A stretch of 64,000 bases of DNA. Source: Agarophyton chilense (taxonomy: Eukaryota > Rhodophyta > Florideophyceae > Gracilariales > Gracilariaceae). This document shows positions 1 to 11,053 of this stretch, piece after piece. The DNA lies in NCBI GenBank assembly GCA_030374765.1, contig JARGXX010000099.1, forward strand, positions 1,922,001 through 1,986,000. The letters run 5' to 3'. The notes under the pieces are model-generated. The model made no database searches. It saw nothing but the letters and a program-made list of their open reading frames with translations, and was not told the DNA's origin. How positions within the stretch are numbered: the first letter of the stretch is position 1; each line of letters starts with the position of its first letter. The position numbers were made by a program, and so were the translations under genes.

Positions 1-301
1 GTGTGAAACATGGTTGCTTCCACGAGGTTCAATCGTGCATGCGTGTCCAATGCCTCGTTGTCACTTGCTCGATGATGCTGACAGCGACAGCTTTGTTGAT
101 TGTGACACGAATGTCATCTATAAAGTCATTGTGACGTGTGAGATGACAATGGTCCTTGAAATGACGATTAGGGTCAAAATGGATTATGGGACTGGACCGC
201 CAAAGCACTGAAACTCAAATAACATACTTAAAGCATAGTATAACTAAATCATAACATAAATGCATAACATAATTGACTAAAAATCATCTGAATTCCTAAC
301 A
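1..301 (-). repeat. Downstream LTR of element 1 (partial, cut by window edge)
   Basis: These bases equal 6426-6726 with no difference or gap. The LTR ends at CTAACA (296-301). On the minus strand it is preceded by a purine-rich tract (302-319). About 150 bp of this LTR lies left of the window. Confidence 0.95.
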
Positions 302-319
302 TCACTTCCCCCATGAAAG
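302..319 (-). other. Polypurine tract of element 1
   Basis: Read on the minus strand this is a purine run with five consecutive G, directly before the LTR that starts TGTTAGG. This is the usual site for plus-strand priming in LTR retrotransposons. Confidence 0.7.
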
Positions 320-336
320 AGAGTCGTCCCGACTCG

Positions 337-846
337 TCAGTGGTTCAGTATTTCATTGGGGACGGCGTTCAGTTCTGGTATACCAGGAGGATTCGGGAAA
401 ATCAACATATCAGACCTTGGTTCGAATTCCATTGAAAAGTCTATATCAGGATTATCCTCGATTTGTAGTATAGATGATTCAACGGCATTGAGAAACGTAT
501 CTTCAGGATCGGCACTTAAATGTCCATATTGCGAGACTATAAATGTGAATAGGAAGAGAATGAACTGCTCGTCTATGGACTCCAGAATCCCATTGTCGTA
601 AACTTTGAACAACTTTTGGAGTATATCGGCCTTTTCTTTGGTTAGGAACGGGCCACGAAGTTGAAAAAACGCGTAGCAAATATGACAAGAAGCCCAAGCT
701 AAACGGAACTTCACTAGAATTTCATCAGATATATCTTCAAACCAAAGAAGCATGCGCCTTCCGCCAGGCCAAATTCGGCTGTAGAAAGAAGATGCGGCAT
801 CAATCTGAAGAGCTTGAGTCGGATTTGGAACGTGATTATCGGTCAT
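337..846 (-). CDS. Extra frame 3' of pol in element 1 (169 codons, unknown)
   Basis: This uninterrupted 169-codon frame lies between the chromodomain end of pol and the polypurine tract, on the same strand as the element. That is the place where env-like or accessory genes sit in some gypsy elements. The product starts MTDNHVPNPTQALQ, is moderately acidic, and has aromatic-rich middle segments (WFEDISDEI, FILFLFTFIVSQYGH). I see no clear signal peptide or membrane anchor, so an envelope is unlikely. I do not recognise a family. It could be an accessory protein of this lineage or a captured fragment. Its intactness in a very young element argues it is under use or only recently inserted. Confidence 0.5.
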   Translation of the reverse strand: MTDNHVPNPTQALQIDAASSFYSRIWPGGRRMLLWFEDISDEILVKFRLAWASCHICYAFFQLRGPFLTKEKADILQKLFKVYDNGILESIDEQFILFLFTFIVSQYGHLSADPEDTFLNAVESSILQIEDNPDIDFSMEFEPRSDMLIFPNPPGIPELNAVPNEILNH

Positions 847-957
847 ATCGGTAGGGGTTTGATGACGGTAGAACGGAATGGAAACGAGGGTACGGTGAAG
901 TTCGGCGAGGGTGTGGTGTGGATGTGGTGAGAGTGTGGTGACTGGGCCCCAAAGGTT

Positions 958-3900
958 TCAGTGGTTTTGACTCTTTTTATACTGCTTCAGTATGTCTAAG
1001 CAGTTTGCCAAGGCGGATTCTTTGAGCCAAGTGTTTCCATGATCTGGATAGCCAAGCCATTTGACAAGATATCCGTTTCTATTTCTTCTTCGCCGGTGAT
1101 TTAATATGGCTTGTACTTCATACTCTTCAGATCCATCCGAGAGTTTAATTGGCGTTGGATTTGGAGCTTTATTTCGGGTGAAGGTGTCTTTGTAATACCT
1201 TTTTAGCAGCTGGCAATGAATCACATCATGGATACGACGTTGCTTCATGGCGATACCAAGATCGAGTCGAAAGGTCACAGGGCTGACTTGTTCAACTATC
1301 TTGAATGGTCCATAGTATATGATGTCAAGTTTGCTTTTGGGTCCTGTTTCATCCATATTTAGATTTTTGGTTGAAAGCATTACTTGTTCTCCAACTTTCA
1401 AGTCGCAAGGTACTCTTTTTTTGTTGTAGTACTTTTCAGAGTACTTGTTACTTTTGATGATTTGGTCTCTTGCGGTCTTCGTGGCATCCATGAAACTAGT
1501 CAGAAAGTCGGATGCGGATTGATTTTGAGATACGAAGCTTTCCAAAGGTGCGGTTCTTGGCTCTTCTCCATATGTTAAGAAAAATGGTGTGAAAGTCGTT
1601 GTCGCATGGACCAATGAGTTGTAGGCTACTTCGAATTCTACCAAGTGTTCATCCCAGTTTGTTTGACGATGGTTGACAAAGCATCTGATCATTTCTTCAA
1701 TCTTCTTATTCACTACTTCTGTTTGTCCATCTGTCTGAGGATGATATGCTGACGAAGGTCGCAGCGTTGTTTTAAGAACTCGAAAGACTTCCTTCCAGAA
1801 TCTGCTCATAAAGATAGAATCTCTGTCTGAGATAATTACATCAGACAAACCATGATGACGATAAACGTTGTCAATATAAGGTTTCGCAGTTTCCATGGCT
1901 GTGACAGTCTTTGTTGTTGGTATAATGCGAACTAATTTGGACAGACGATCTACAACCACGTAAAGGGTACAATTTCCTTTTTTAGTTCGTGGCAGCGGTG
2001 TGATGAAATCCATCGTTATTTGAGACCATTTTTTCGTTGGTGGTTCTAGAGGTTGGAGAAAGCCTTGCGGCTTTTGTGTCTTTGGTTTTGTCTCCTGACA
2101 TCTTTGACAGGTTCTTGTGAAATGAGACACATCTCTCCTGAGTGTATTCCAATAATAAGACTTCTGAATTCTTCGAAGAGTCTTCTTGAAAGCCATATGG
2201 CCTGCAGTTGGTAAATCATGATTTTCTCTCAAAACCTTCATTCGGAGTTCGCCTGATGGTATGCAAAGTATGTTTCCCCGAAATAAGAGATCATTCTTTC
2301 TTAAAAATGGTAAAATCGGTGTTCCATATAGAGAACCAAATTCTGGATCTGCTCTATACCCATCGACGAACGATTGTTGGTCTTTCTTTGATAGTTTGTT
2401 GAGGAAATAAATTGAATTCAGTGGTCGGGTCTTTGACAATGCCTCTCGTAGTAACGAACGGTTACTAACTTGATTATCTCCTGCGCACTTTGTGTACCTC
2501 GAAAGAGCATCAGCCACAACATTGGACTTTCCTTTGATAGGAACGAACCTGAAGTCAAATTCTACGATTTTTTCTAGCCAACGAACTTGACGTTGTGATA
2601 GATTTGGCTGTGTTTCTAGATACTTCAAAGGGAAATGATCTGTGTAAATGGTAAATGATTGACCATGAAGGTATACTCGCCAAACTCTTAAAGCATCAAT
2701 CACACCAAGAAGTTCTCTTTCGTGGGCTGCATAATTTTGTTCCGCGGGGTTAAGTGTTCGAGAATGAAATGCAACAGATCGTGCGACAGAGTTCTCAATC
2801 TGTTCCATAACAGCTCCTAAAGCGTACTGAGATGCATCAGTGGTAATTGAAATGGGTAGATTCGGATCAAAGTGGCGGAGTACGGGGGTTTTGGTTATAA
2901 CGGACTTGAGATTTTGAAAAGCGAAATTCTGCTCCCTTCCCCACTGAAATGGGTTCTTCCCACAAAGCGTTGTAAGGGGCTTCGATATTTGAGAGCAGTT
3001 TTTGATAAATCTCCTGTAATAATTTACAAGACCTAAAAATGCTTGAACGTCGGTCTTGTTCCAAGGTGTTTCCCACTTGACAATAGCTTTCACGTTATGA
3101 TTTTCAACAGATATTCCATCAGAGCTAACCATGTGGCCGAGATATTCAACCTTGCTTCGTAAAAATTCACACTTTGAGAGCTTCCCATACAGCTTGTGTG
3201 CACGAAGTTGGTCGAATACATGCCTTATGTGTTGAACGTGCTCATCTATAGTTTTGCTGTAAATGAGAATATCATCCAGATAAACAAGGACAAATTTGTC
3301 CAGATAATCTTTCAGGACATTGTTCATCAGGCTCATAAAGCTTGCTGGCGGGTTGGTTAGACCGAAGGGGAGTACCAAGAATTCAAAGTGTCCATATCGA
3401 GTTCTGAACGCAGTAAGCGGGATGGATTCGTCTGAGTGGCGTATCTGATGATATCCCTAGCGGAGGTCAATTTTCGTGAAAATTTTTGATCCTCTAAGTT
3501 GATCGAATATGTCATCAATTCTGGGAATGGGATAGCTGTTTTTGACTGTGAGTCTGTTGAGCGCTCGAAAATCAATACAAAGTCTCAAGCTTCCGTCCTT
3601 TTTTGCTGCAAATGGTACTGGGGCTCCCCAAGGGCTCGTACTTGGGCGAATAAATCCTTGTTCGATCAGTTCGTTCAATTGAATACGAAGTTCTTTTAGC
3701 TCTTTATCAGACATTCGGTAAACTGCTTTTTTCTGAGCTGTTGCTCCTGGGGTTAGTTCAATATGAAAGTCTTGATCTCGGTGCGGTGGGAGTCCTTTTG
3801 GTAACTTGTCAGGAAACAAGTCATTGTATTCTTCCAGAAGCTTAGACAACCTGGAATCTTTAACAATTTCATGAGATTCGGACTTCAATGAACGAGTGGA

Positions 3901-4535
3901 GATAGCAAAAACGGGAAGCTTTTTCCGTAAAGATTTCTTGATAGCGTTCACAGTGATTAGTTTCTCGGGTTTTTTTGATATCGGCTTTCATACGTATTAT
4001 GTGAAAATTGTATTTGAATGTAATCTCATTGGTTCTGTGGTTGATGTAAGGGTTGTAATCATAAAGCCAATTTTTTTCCTAAAATAACGTCATATCCATA
4101 TAGTGCGCAAATTGCGAAGCGTCGTTGTTCTTGGAATTTTCCTATTTCGATGGCTACTCCAGCACTGTTGGTTTCCTGTAATACTGTTACGGAGCCGTTG
4201 GCCATTTCGGCTTCGTAATTTGTCTTAATGGTTGAAAGTTTTAGCTGTTTGCTCGTGGCTTTTGACAAAAAGCTAATTTCGGAGCCATTGTCAATGAGCG
4301 CAATACACTTCCTGCCATTAACACGTATCCTGGCTAGAAGTAGTCCGACTGATGGTGTTTCAAATGGTGACGCTATATGAGACGTGAGTAGTCTATAAAT
4401 GCCTTGGTTCGGTGGGTTTCTGTGTGGGTCTAGGGTATCTGCAGATTCGATGGTTCTTTGGGTAGTTGGTTGGTTTATGACGTGTTTGGTGTTTGGTGTT
4501 TCAATGGTGTTCGTTGGTATCCTAAGGAGGTTCAA
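958..4535 (-). CDS. pol region of element 1: protease, RT, RNase H, integrase, chromodomain
   Basis: The protease shows the D-N-G-S variant active-site region ([12 protein letters not shown]). The RT carries YLDDILIYS and the [11 protein letters not shown] motif. The RNase H shows [10 protein letters not shown] and [10 protein letters not shown]. The integrase has the zinc-binding H-H-C-C run (HDLPTAGH...CQRCQETK) and the core D-D-E with [14 protein letters not shown]-terminal chromodomain follows ([26 protein letters not shown]). This RT-RH-IN-chromodomain order is that of Ty3/gypsy chromoviruses. The region is broken at a small number of points and is treated here as one unit. Confidence 0.9.
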
Positions 4536-4609
4536 TGGTGGATTAAGGGGATTCGATGGTGTTCTAGTAATGTCGCGTGGAACTGACGCTGGTACTGAAC
4601 GTACATTGG

Positions 4610-5482
4610 TCAGTTCCTTTGAGAGTTTTTTGGACAGCCCGCATCACGCGCCATATGTCCGGGTTTTCGACAGCGATAGCAAAGTCCTTTCTTTCGACAC
4701 ATTTGTCGTTCTTCCTTGGTCAATTTCTTTAACTTCATGTTTCCAATATCCATCGGTACAGGTCCTTGAGATGATCCTGAGGTGCTCGCTTGCCTGCCAA
4801 ACCGTGCCTGCCCACCCCGACGAAAAGCTGACTCAACACGTTCTGCATCTTTCATGGCTTCAATTAAAGACTTGTAATCATTGGTGCAGAGTTCTTTCCA
4901 AATGAAGCTCTTCAACCCTCTGGTATATCGATCGAGCTGTTCTTCCATACTTATATTGGGAATATCAAGAACAATTTTTAAGAAGTCCTCATTATACTGC
5001 TGGACATCTTTGTACTGTTTCCACTTACTAAGCTTATCCCTTGCAAGCTTTTCTTTGTTCACAGTAGTAAATCTCTTTTTCAGATGCTCGAAGAGGTCAT
5101 CGAGAGAAGTCAACTCCAGTCCATTGCGTTGTTGGGCTAGATACCACTCATGCGCTGCGCTACTAATGTAACTGAGCGCAATTGGTATGGCTTTTTCGTC
5201 AGGGGTACCTTCAAGGTAATTACGGACATGAGTTATCCAACTTTCAATATTCTGCTTGCCAGAAAAGGTTGCTGGTTTATTAATCTTCGTAGCGGACGAG
5301 GAGCTTCCAGAACTCGCCAGTACGGCCATTGAAGAGTCCAACGCTGATATCTTGGTCTGAGCTTCCAACTCTAATCTTTCCATTTTTCCGCGAGTTTCTT
5401 CCAATGCGCGAGCCATACTTTGCATAATCTGGTTTGCACGGACTTTGGGGGGCGTGCCAGGAATGCCCGGGGTCGATGCCAT
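4610..5482 (-). CDS. gag of element 1 with CCHC zinc knuckle
   Basis: A 290-codon frame with a typical Ty3 gag core (SWITHVRNYLEG, AHEWYLAQQ) and one canonical CX2CX4HX5C-type knuckle near the C-terminus (CYRCRKPGHMARDAGC). It begins MASTPGIPGTPPK. It makes the structural protein of the intracellular particle. It sits directly downstream of the leader and upstream of the protease region, as expected. Confidence 0.88.
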   Translation of the reverse strand: MASTPGIPGTPPKVRANQIMQSMARALEETRGKMERLELEAQTKISALDSSMAVLASSGSSSSATKINKPATFSGKQNIESWITHVRNYLEGTPDEKAIPIALSYISSAAHEWYLAQQRNGLELTSLDDLFEHLKKRFTTVNKEKLARDKLSKWKQYKDVQQYNEDFLKIVLDIPNISMEEQLDRYTRGLKSFIWKELCTNDYKSLIEAMKDAERVESAFRRGGQARFGRQASTSGSSQGPVPMDIGNMKLKKLTKEERQMCRKKGLCYRCRKPGHMARDAGCPKNSQRN

Positions 5483-5584
5483 TGCGCAAACTATTTGAGT
5501 GAGAAAACCTTCGAAATTGGTCCGAAATCGAGGGTCCGACCAAATAAGTTAGAGAATTTTCTGATCTGGTACCAGATCGGGCAG

Positions 5585-5650
5585 TGCGTGTGGCCTAGTG
5601 GGTATGGGCCGCGGTCTGCAACTAAGAGGTCTTGAGTTCAATAAAGGGTT
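5585..5650 (+). other. tRNA-like or SINE-head-like sequence in the leader of element 1
   Basis: An A-box-like run (TGGCCTAGTGGGTATGG at 5590-5606), a GGCC/GGCC D-stem and a degenerate B-box-like GAGTTCAATAA resemble the head of a tRNA or a tRNA-derived SINE. The anticodon and T stems do not pair well, so it is not a working tRNA. It lies opposite in strand to the element, between LTR and gag. A second B-box-like run (GGTTCAAAACC) is seen on the minus strand near 5.73 kb. Confidence 0.3.
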
Positions 5651-6255
5651 GAACGACCTATTCTTAAAAATCTTTGATTTTTCGATGGTTTCTGCAACCT
5701 CAAATTCACATGTCCGAGAGCGGGGTTTTGAACCCTACTCCTGGATTTGTGGCAAAAAAGAGCAGTTTGCAAGAAATAGTATGGGTAATACTTAGGCAAC
5801 AACTTCGTCGGTATTTACTTGAAATAAGCTTGTTCACAGCGGTTTTCTCTCTTATCGGCTGCTTGGTGCTTCAAAGCTTTGATAGCATCTGAAATGGATC
5901 CGGTGGTTGACAATTGTTCTCGAAAGGGAGACGACTGCGAAGACGGTTCGTACGGTGGTGGAGTACGCGGTTCCAGGGATCTGAAATGGTTACAATCAGC
6001 AGGGTCGATCTGTGGTGGCATTGGCGGCTGCGATGACGGTGGTTCGGAGGAGATATCCGTGTTCGTATAGAACGACGGCGAAGACGGCGGTACCTGAGAT
6101 CGGTTTATTGAGCTCACTGGAAACCCGCAAAAACGCGGCAGAAATCGACAGTCAGTAAAGAGCTGGATTCCTGTGGCTCATCCAAACCTGGGGAATTTTG
6201 TATAGCAAAATCCACCAGGGCTGGATGGTCACCAGTTTCAAGTGAGTGCAATACT

Positions 6256-6273
6256 TACTTGCGATGGCTACCA
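6256..6273 (-). other. Primer-binding site of element 1
   Basis: On the minus strand, one base after the LTR end (CTAACA), the sequence TGGTAGCCATCGCAAG starts with TGG, the complement of a tRNA CCA end. The position and the TGG fit a primer site. The primer tRNA was not identified. Confidence 0.6.
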
Positions 6274-6274
6274 A

Positions 6275-6726
6275 TGTTAGAACACTGATCAGTGGTTGAA
6301 AAGGTGAATGATCGTGACGGCCGAGGTGAGAGTCGGACGGTCGACCAGGGTTTATATAGACTATTGAACCTTCGAAGAAGAGGTCATAAAGAGTGTTTTC
6401 TAATGTACCATTCTAATTGGGTGCCGTGTGAAACATGGTTGCTTCCACGAGGTTCAATCGTGCATGCGTGTCCAATGCCTCGTTGTCACTTGCTCGATGA
6501 TGCTGACAGCGACAGCTTTGTTGATTGTGACACGAATGTCATCTATAAAGTCATTGTGACGTGTGAGATGACAATGGTCCTTGAAATGACGATTAGGGTC
6601 AAAATGGATTATGGGACTGGACCGCCAAAGCACTGAAACTCAAATAACATACTTAAAGCATAGTATAACTAAATCATAACATAAATGCATAACATAATTG
6701 ACTAAAAATCATCTGAATTCCTAACA
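6275..6726 (-). repeat. Upstream LTR of element 1 (452 bp)
   Basis: Ends are TGTTAG and CTAACA on the plus strand, a 6-bp perfect inverted terminal repeat. Bases 6426-6726 are repeated at 1-301. A target-site duplication cannot be checked because the far end of the element is outside the window. Confidence 0.93.
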
Positions 6727-9700
6727 GCCGTTCATCTGCAGATGTTAAGCCGTCGTGAAGTAATGTTTCAACCCAAGCATGGTACATACTACTTCAAAAA
6801 ACTTCGATGCTAAGTTCGAGCCATTGTCGGTGAGTAGGTACATTGGCGCACCGTACGTATACACCCAATTATTCAGGAAGGCTGTTTCCCAAAATGTCGA
6901 AGTTTTGCTCTTCAGGGGTATGGCCCTTGTGAGTTTGGAAACCCGATCGGTGATGGCTACCACGAATCAGTTACCCTCTGAGGTTGGTGGCATTGAGCCC
7001 AGGATATCGATAGCTACAAATTACAAGGGCCCAGCAGCCGATAAAAGCTTCAGATACTTCCGGTGCTTTCGTAAACCATCTCGGGTCGTTGCACACGATG
7101 CGCAGCCAGCCACATAGATATAAACATCGTGGTCCATGTGGGGCCTGTAGAAGTATTTCCTCAAGGTATAATACTACTGTGTGGCTTTTGGATGACCAGC
7201 CCATCTTGAGTAATGCTCTAAATGCAATACCTTCGGGCGTAGAGACTCCGATACCACCTTCTGGAGTCCTGAGTCTAAAGTAGAACGACACACTAGGTCA
7301 CCTTCTGGGTCTATATCGAACTGCGATATTTTGACGCCAACTTGGTTGCTCAATGTCCTGCAGTGGGTGTCCGTAGCTTGCGCTCGAAAAAGTTCCTCTC
7401 GGTTTATCGGAGTGTCCTCCCCTTTTCCGATAGCTCCTACTATTTAAAGGGACTCTTTCCTCTGTCCTTCTTCATTATCTCATACTCTTTTTTGGTCTTC
7501 TTTATCATGCAGTTGTGCCAGCTGAATCGTGAAGCATGGTATATCATCTTCTACCGGTTCGGTGTCCAGCCCAGCGCTATTTAACCAGGACATCCCATCC
7601 GCGATGTTGTGTATTATGCCAGGCGGTGTTGGACTTCATAGTCAAACTCCGAGAGTCGTAGTCTCCATTGAGCTAACTGTCCGAAAGCGTCTACCAAACC
7701 CAATATCCACCGTAAGGCTTCGCGATCCATTCGTACAGTATAATGAGCTCCATATAAGTAAGATGGAAGCATCAAAACGCTCCATACCACTGCGAAACGT
7801 TTCTTTTTTGTGACGGAGTAGTGTTGTTCTGTCTGTGGGAGCGCTCGGCTCCAGGAATCGATTGGTGCTTTTGATTCATGGTCCTGCTCCTGCATTAGAC
7901 AGCAACCAATTTGGGCGTCCGAGGCATCAGTATCCAATGTGTATGGCTTTTTCGCTTTTGGTAACGCCAAGATGGGCGGTGAAAGCAGCGCCGCTTTCAA
8001 GAATTGGAAGGCGTCCAGTGGGTCGTATTCTAGATACACAAAGCTTTCTGGTTGATCTTTATGGAGAATTCGGGTTAGAAGAGCTGCTCTTTTCACAAAG
8101 CCTTTGAAAAGCTGCGGTAGACGTTGCAAAAACTTATGAAGGAGCCTTTATCCGTCTGGGTTCTCGGGATTTTCGCTTCTTGTACGGCTCTGAGGTTTCG
8201 TTTGGCTACTTGAAGATTTCCTTGGCTGATTGTGTGCTCTAGATACTCAACCTTCTGGTCGAAAAACATAGACTTTCTTAATTTCAGAGTTACTATCGCC
8301 TTTCTCAGGAGACCTAGTACAGTCCGAACGTGTTCGTGGTGCTCCTCCACGGTTATAAGGTAGATCACCACGTTGTCTATATAGACCAATGCGGTTTTCC
8401 ACCTGATGTTTGACAGTATAATGTCAAGAGGTCGTTGGAAGATTTCTGGCGAACTCCATAGACCAAAAGGCATCCTCCAGAATCGGTAAAGTCCAGCGTG
8501 AGATTTGAACGCGGTCTTATCTCTGTACTCCTCCGGTATCTCTATTTTCCAAACAGTTGGCACCAAGTGTGTCGATTATATTTCTGTCCACTATGAAATT
8601 GATGCATTCATTCATTCCTGGTATCGGACCCAAGTCTCTTACCAAAACGGAATTCAACTTCGGATAGTCGTTACAAAACTGCATTCGGGTTTTTCCTTGT
8701 TTTTGCACGAGCACTACAGGGTTTGCCCGTTCCGCATTTGCTGGTTCAACAAAACCTCTACGAAGCATCCTCTACACCTCCTGTACATTTACTTCACGGG
8801 CTTTTGGAGCGGCCCGGTACGGTTTCTGATGATTAGGCTTGCCGCCTGGCGCCAAGCCAAGTCTATGCGATGTAGGGTTGCTTCTATCGCACCCAGCCGT
8901 CTCAGCCACATGGTTTCGAACGGCTCCAGTAAAGAGAGTATCATTTTTCGGTTTCTTCCACCTTTAAGGGCGTTATTTACTTCTTCTCTCCCACCCTACA
9001 CGCACTCTACTTCCATGTTGGCGTCGTTTTTCTATACGGCTTCGGCGTTTTCCTTTTCCTTCTGGTTTTCATTCTCCCTCGCCTCCCCCTCCTTATCGTT
9101 CACGTTCACGTGAGACCATGATGGTTTTTTTGTGAAGATGTGACCTTGCTCCGAGAGGGCTAAGACGATAAGGGTATTTTCGGGGAGCTTAACCATGTGG
9201 TTGCTAAAGGTCCTGAGGTATACTTTGAACAGTTTTTTCAGTATATTCTTGACAATTTCATTTACCATCAAGGTCGTGTGTTTATCCATTAACTTGGCAT
9301 ACTTCTGAAGGGATACCATTCCTGGTCGCAAGGATGTGACTTGTACTACCATTTGGTAGGAAGGTGGAATGGATACGCTGTGGGATAATCGGACGGTTTT
9401 GAATATTTTACATGCTGGTTGATTTGAAATCTCCCGTTTGGTGTTCTGTTTTTGTGGTCATCGGCGCTTACCAGTAATAGCAATGCGGGACCCATTGTTG
9501 AAAAGAACAGTCTTGGATCTGGAAAATATCCCTCGGAGGTTGCTGTCGATAAGAGATGTCCCCAGAATGCAGTCCGTTTGCAGTTGGTTGATCACGATAA
9601 AGCGGAACCTTACCTTCAGGTTTCTAACCATGACCATGAGGGTAAGCTAACCATGGGCCGAGAGAGTTCTATCGTTAGCATCCACGAGTGGGTTCTGAAA

Positions 9701-10049
9701 TTTGCAGGTTGGTGTCCTGTCCATCGATCTCGTTGGTAATAGTCTGGCACTTGCCAGATTGGGTCCCGCTCCTGTATCTAGGACGGTACCCCATGGAACC
9801 AAATGGTTATCAGTAAACCCAAAGGTGATGTTCACATTGTAGTTTCTGTGTTTCAGGGAGCATATAATGACTGGGCCATCCATAACCACCTTCTTTTCGG
9901 TGACCAATCAGTATTTATCCATACTTGAACCAAATGGTATTGGAAGGCCTTCCTAGTGGGCCCAGTTGGGGGTGGTCTTCACCCCTACCGGTTGGCGTTT
10001 TACTCTTCATGGACGAGCTCAGCTTCCTGCGTTCCATTCGTGACCAAAT

Positions 10050-11051
10050 TTACCGGTTTAGGTACCATAAGGTGCGCATTCGCCTCCCTTTCAGGGCGAG
10101 CGGCTGCAGGTTAGGGACCGCAGAATTCCCAATGGTTCCACTGCCGCACCTGTAGGAGCATGGATCGTATGGGGGGAGCCACGCTGCCACACTGCGTCGC
10201 CAAATGGTGGAGAGATAAAAAAACGAGCAAAGAAGTGTGCCTGTTGCAGGGTCTCTTAATGGAATGGTGGTGGTTTTCGGTTGGACCTTAATAGGGAATT
10301 GAATTACCGTTCTGTATAAATGCCGCTCACCAACTTGGTTAGCATTTGGTACAACAAAAACCTGTAGGGTCGGAGCGAATGCCATCTTCGAAGGAGTCGA
10401 CGGTGGTTCGGAAAGTATCCCACCAGATACTGAACTCGACCAGTTCGAACCAGGAAACGTATATTCCCCGACTTGAGAGATGTCGATCAGATGAATCGCT
10501 TGCCCATAATTTGTATACCCGGCTGATCCGTCATCGGTCGGGGATGTTTCTTCAATATCGAAGACTGACCGTTTCGGTTTATCCTTTGTCCCTTTCGGAG
10601 TGGGAGCCACTGTCGTTTTCTCCATTCGTAGCGTATCTTCTAGGCCCAGCGCATAACGCGCCAGTACGTCGTAATATACTTTACGGTTTGTACCGAGATA
10701 GTTCCTTACCTGCGAACTTTCTGATTTGTCAGTGTTACCAGCATACAATGACTTAAACCTTGTGGTAATAAAAACATTACTGTCTCGGGAAGCCGTCGCC
10801 CAGAGCGAGCCTGCGTAATCCAATTCGGTTGGTCTTGCTTGTTTGCGGTTTGTGAGCACCTCAAAGAAGTCCCCCTGAATCACCTCTTCGGTTGCGTAGG
10901 TTTTCCAGAAGACGTTCACCACCTGGGGGTGTAAAGTCAGCATTTCCGTCTGTTCAGTATCCACCTCCATTATATTTGTGGGTCCCGTAATGCGTACAGT
11001 GTTCCACCATTGCTGGGACACACGTTTATGGAGTTCGAGCTGGGTGTGCAC
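10050..11051 (-). CDS. Unassigned 333-codon frame in the gag position of element 2
   Basis: An uninterrupted frame directly after the LTR-like block and upstream of the protease region on the same strand. The segment around ELDYAGSLWATASRDSNVFITTRFKSL looks like ordinary folded-protein sequence. The last third is compositionally different and may be noise. The place fits gag, but I cannot see a zinc knuckle or a Ty3 gag core, and it does not obviously resemble the gag of element 3. The start is uncertain because no ATG is evident at the 5' end. It could also be an unrelated sequence captured by the element. Confidence 0.35.
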   Translation of the reverse strand: MHTQLELHKRVSQQWWNTVRITGPTNIMEVDTEQTEMLTLHPQVVNVFWKTYATEEVIQGDFFEVLTNRKQARPTELDYAGSLWATASRDSNVFITTRFKSLYAGNTDKSESSQVRNYLGTNRKVYYDVLARYALGLEDTLRMEKTTVAPTPKGTKDKPKRSVFDIEETSPTDDGSAGYTNYGQAIHLIDISQVGEYTFPGSNWSSSVSGGILSEPPSTPSKMAFAPTLQVFVVPNANQVGERHLYRTVIQFPIKVQPKTTTIPLRDPATGTLLCSFFYLSTIWRRSVAAWLPPYDPCSYRCGSGTIGNSAVPNLQPLALKGRRMRTLWYLNR

Positions 11052-11053
11052 TC

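Larger units (their letters stand above)
1..6726 (-). mobile_element. Ty3/gypsy chromovirus-type LTR retrotransposon (element 1), young
   Basis: The element is on the minus strand; its downstream LTR runs off the left edge. Order in element direction: LTR (6275-6726), primer site (about 6256-6273), leader, gag (about 5.5-4.6 kb), aspartic protease (about 4.5-4.1 kb), reverse transcriptase, RNase H, integrase and chromodomain (about 4.0-1.0 kb), an extra frame (337-846), polypurine tract (302-319) and LTR (1-301, partial). LTR ends are TGTTAG...CTAACA. The 301 bp of LTR visible at the left edge is identical to the matching part of the right LTR, so the insertion is very recent. It looks nearly whole, with perhaps two to four breaks in the pol region. 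It lies inside element 2, whose integrase region resumes at 6727. Confidence 0.93.

Noticed and set aside
1-301. 65-codon frame repeated at both LTRs of element 1
   Set aside because: It occurs in both copies only because the LTRs are identical; no sign that it codes for a protein.
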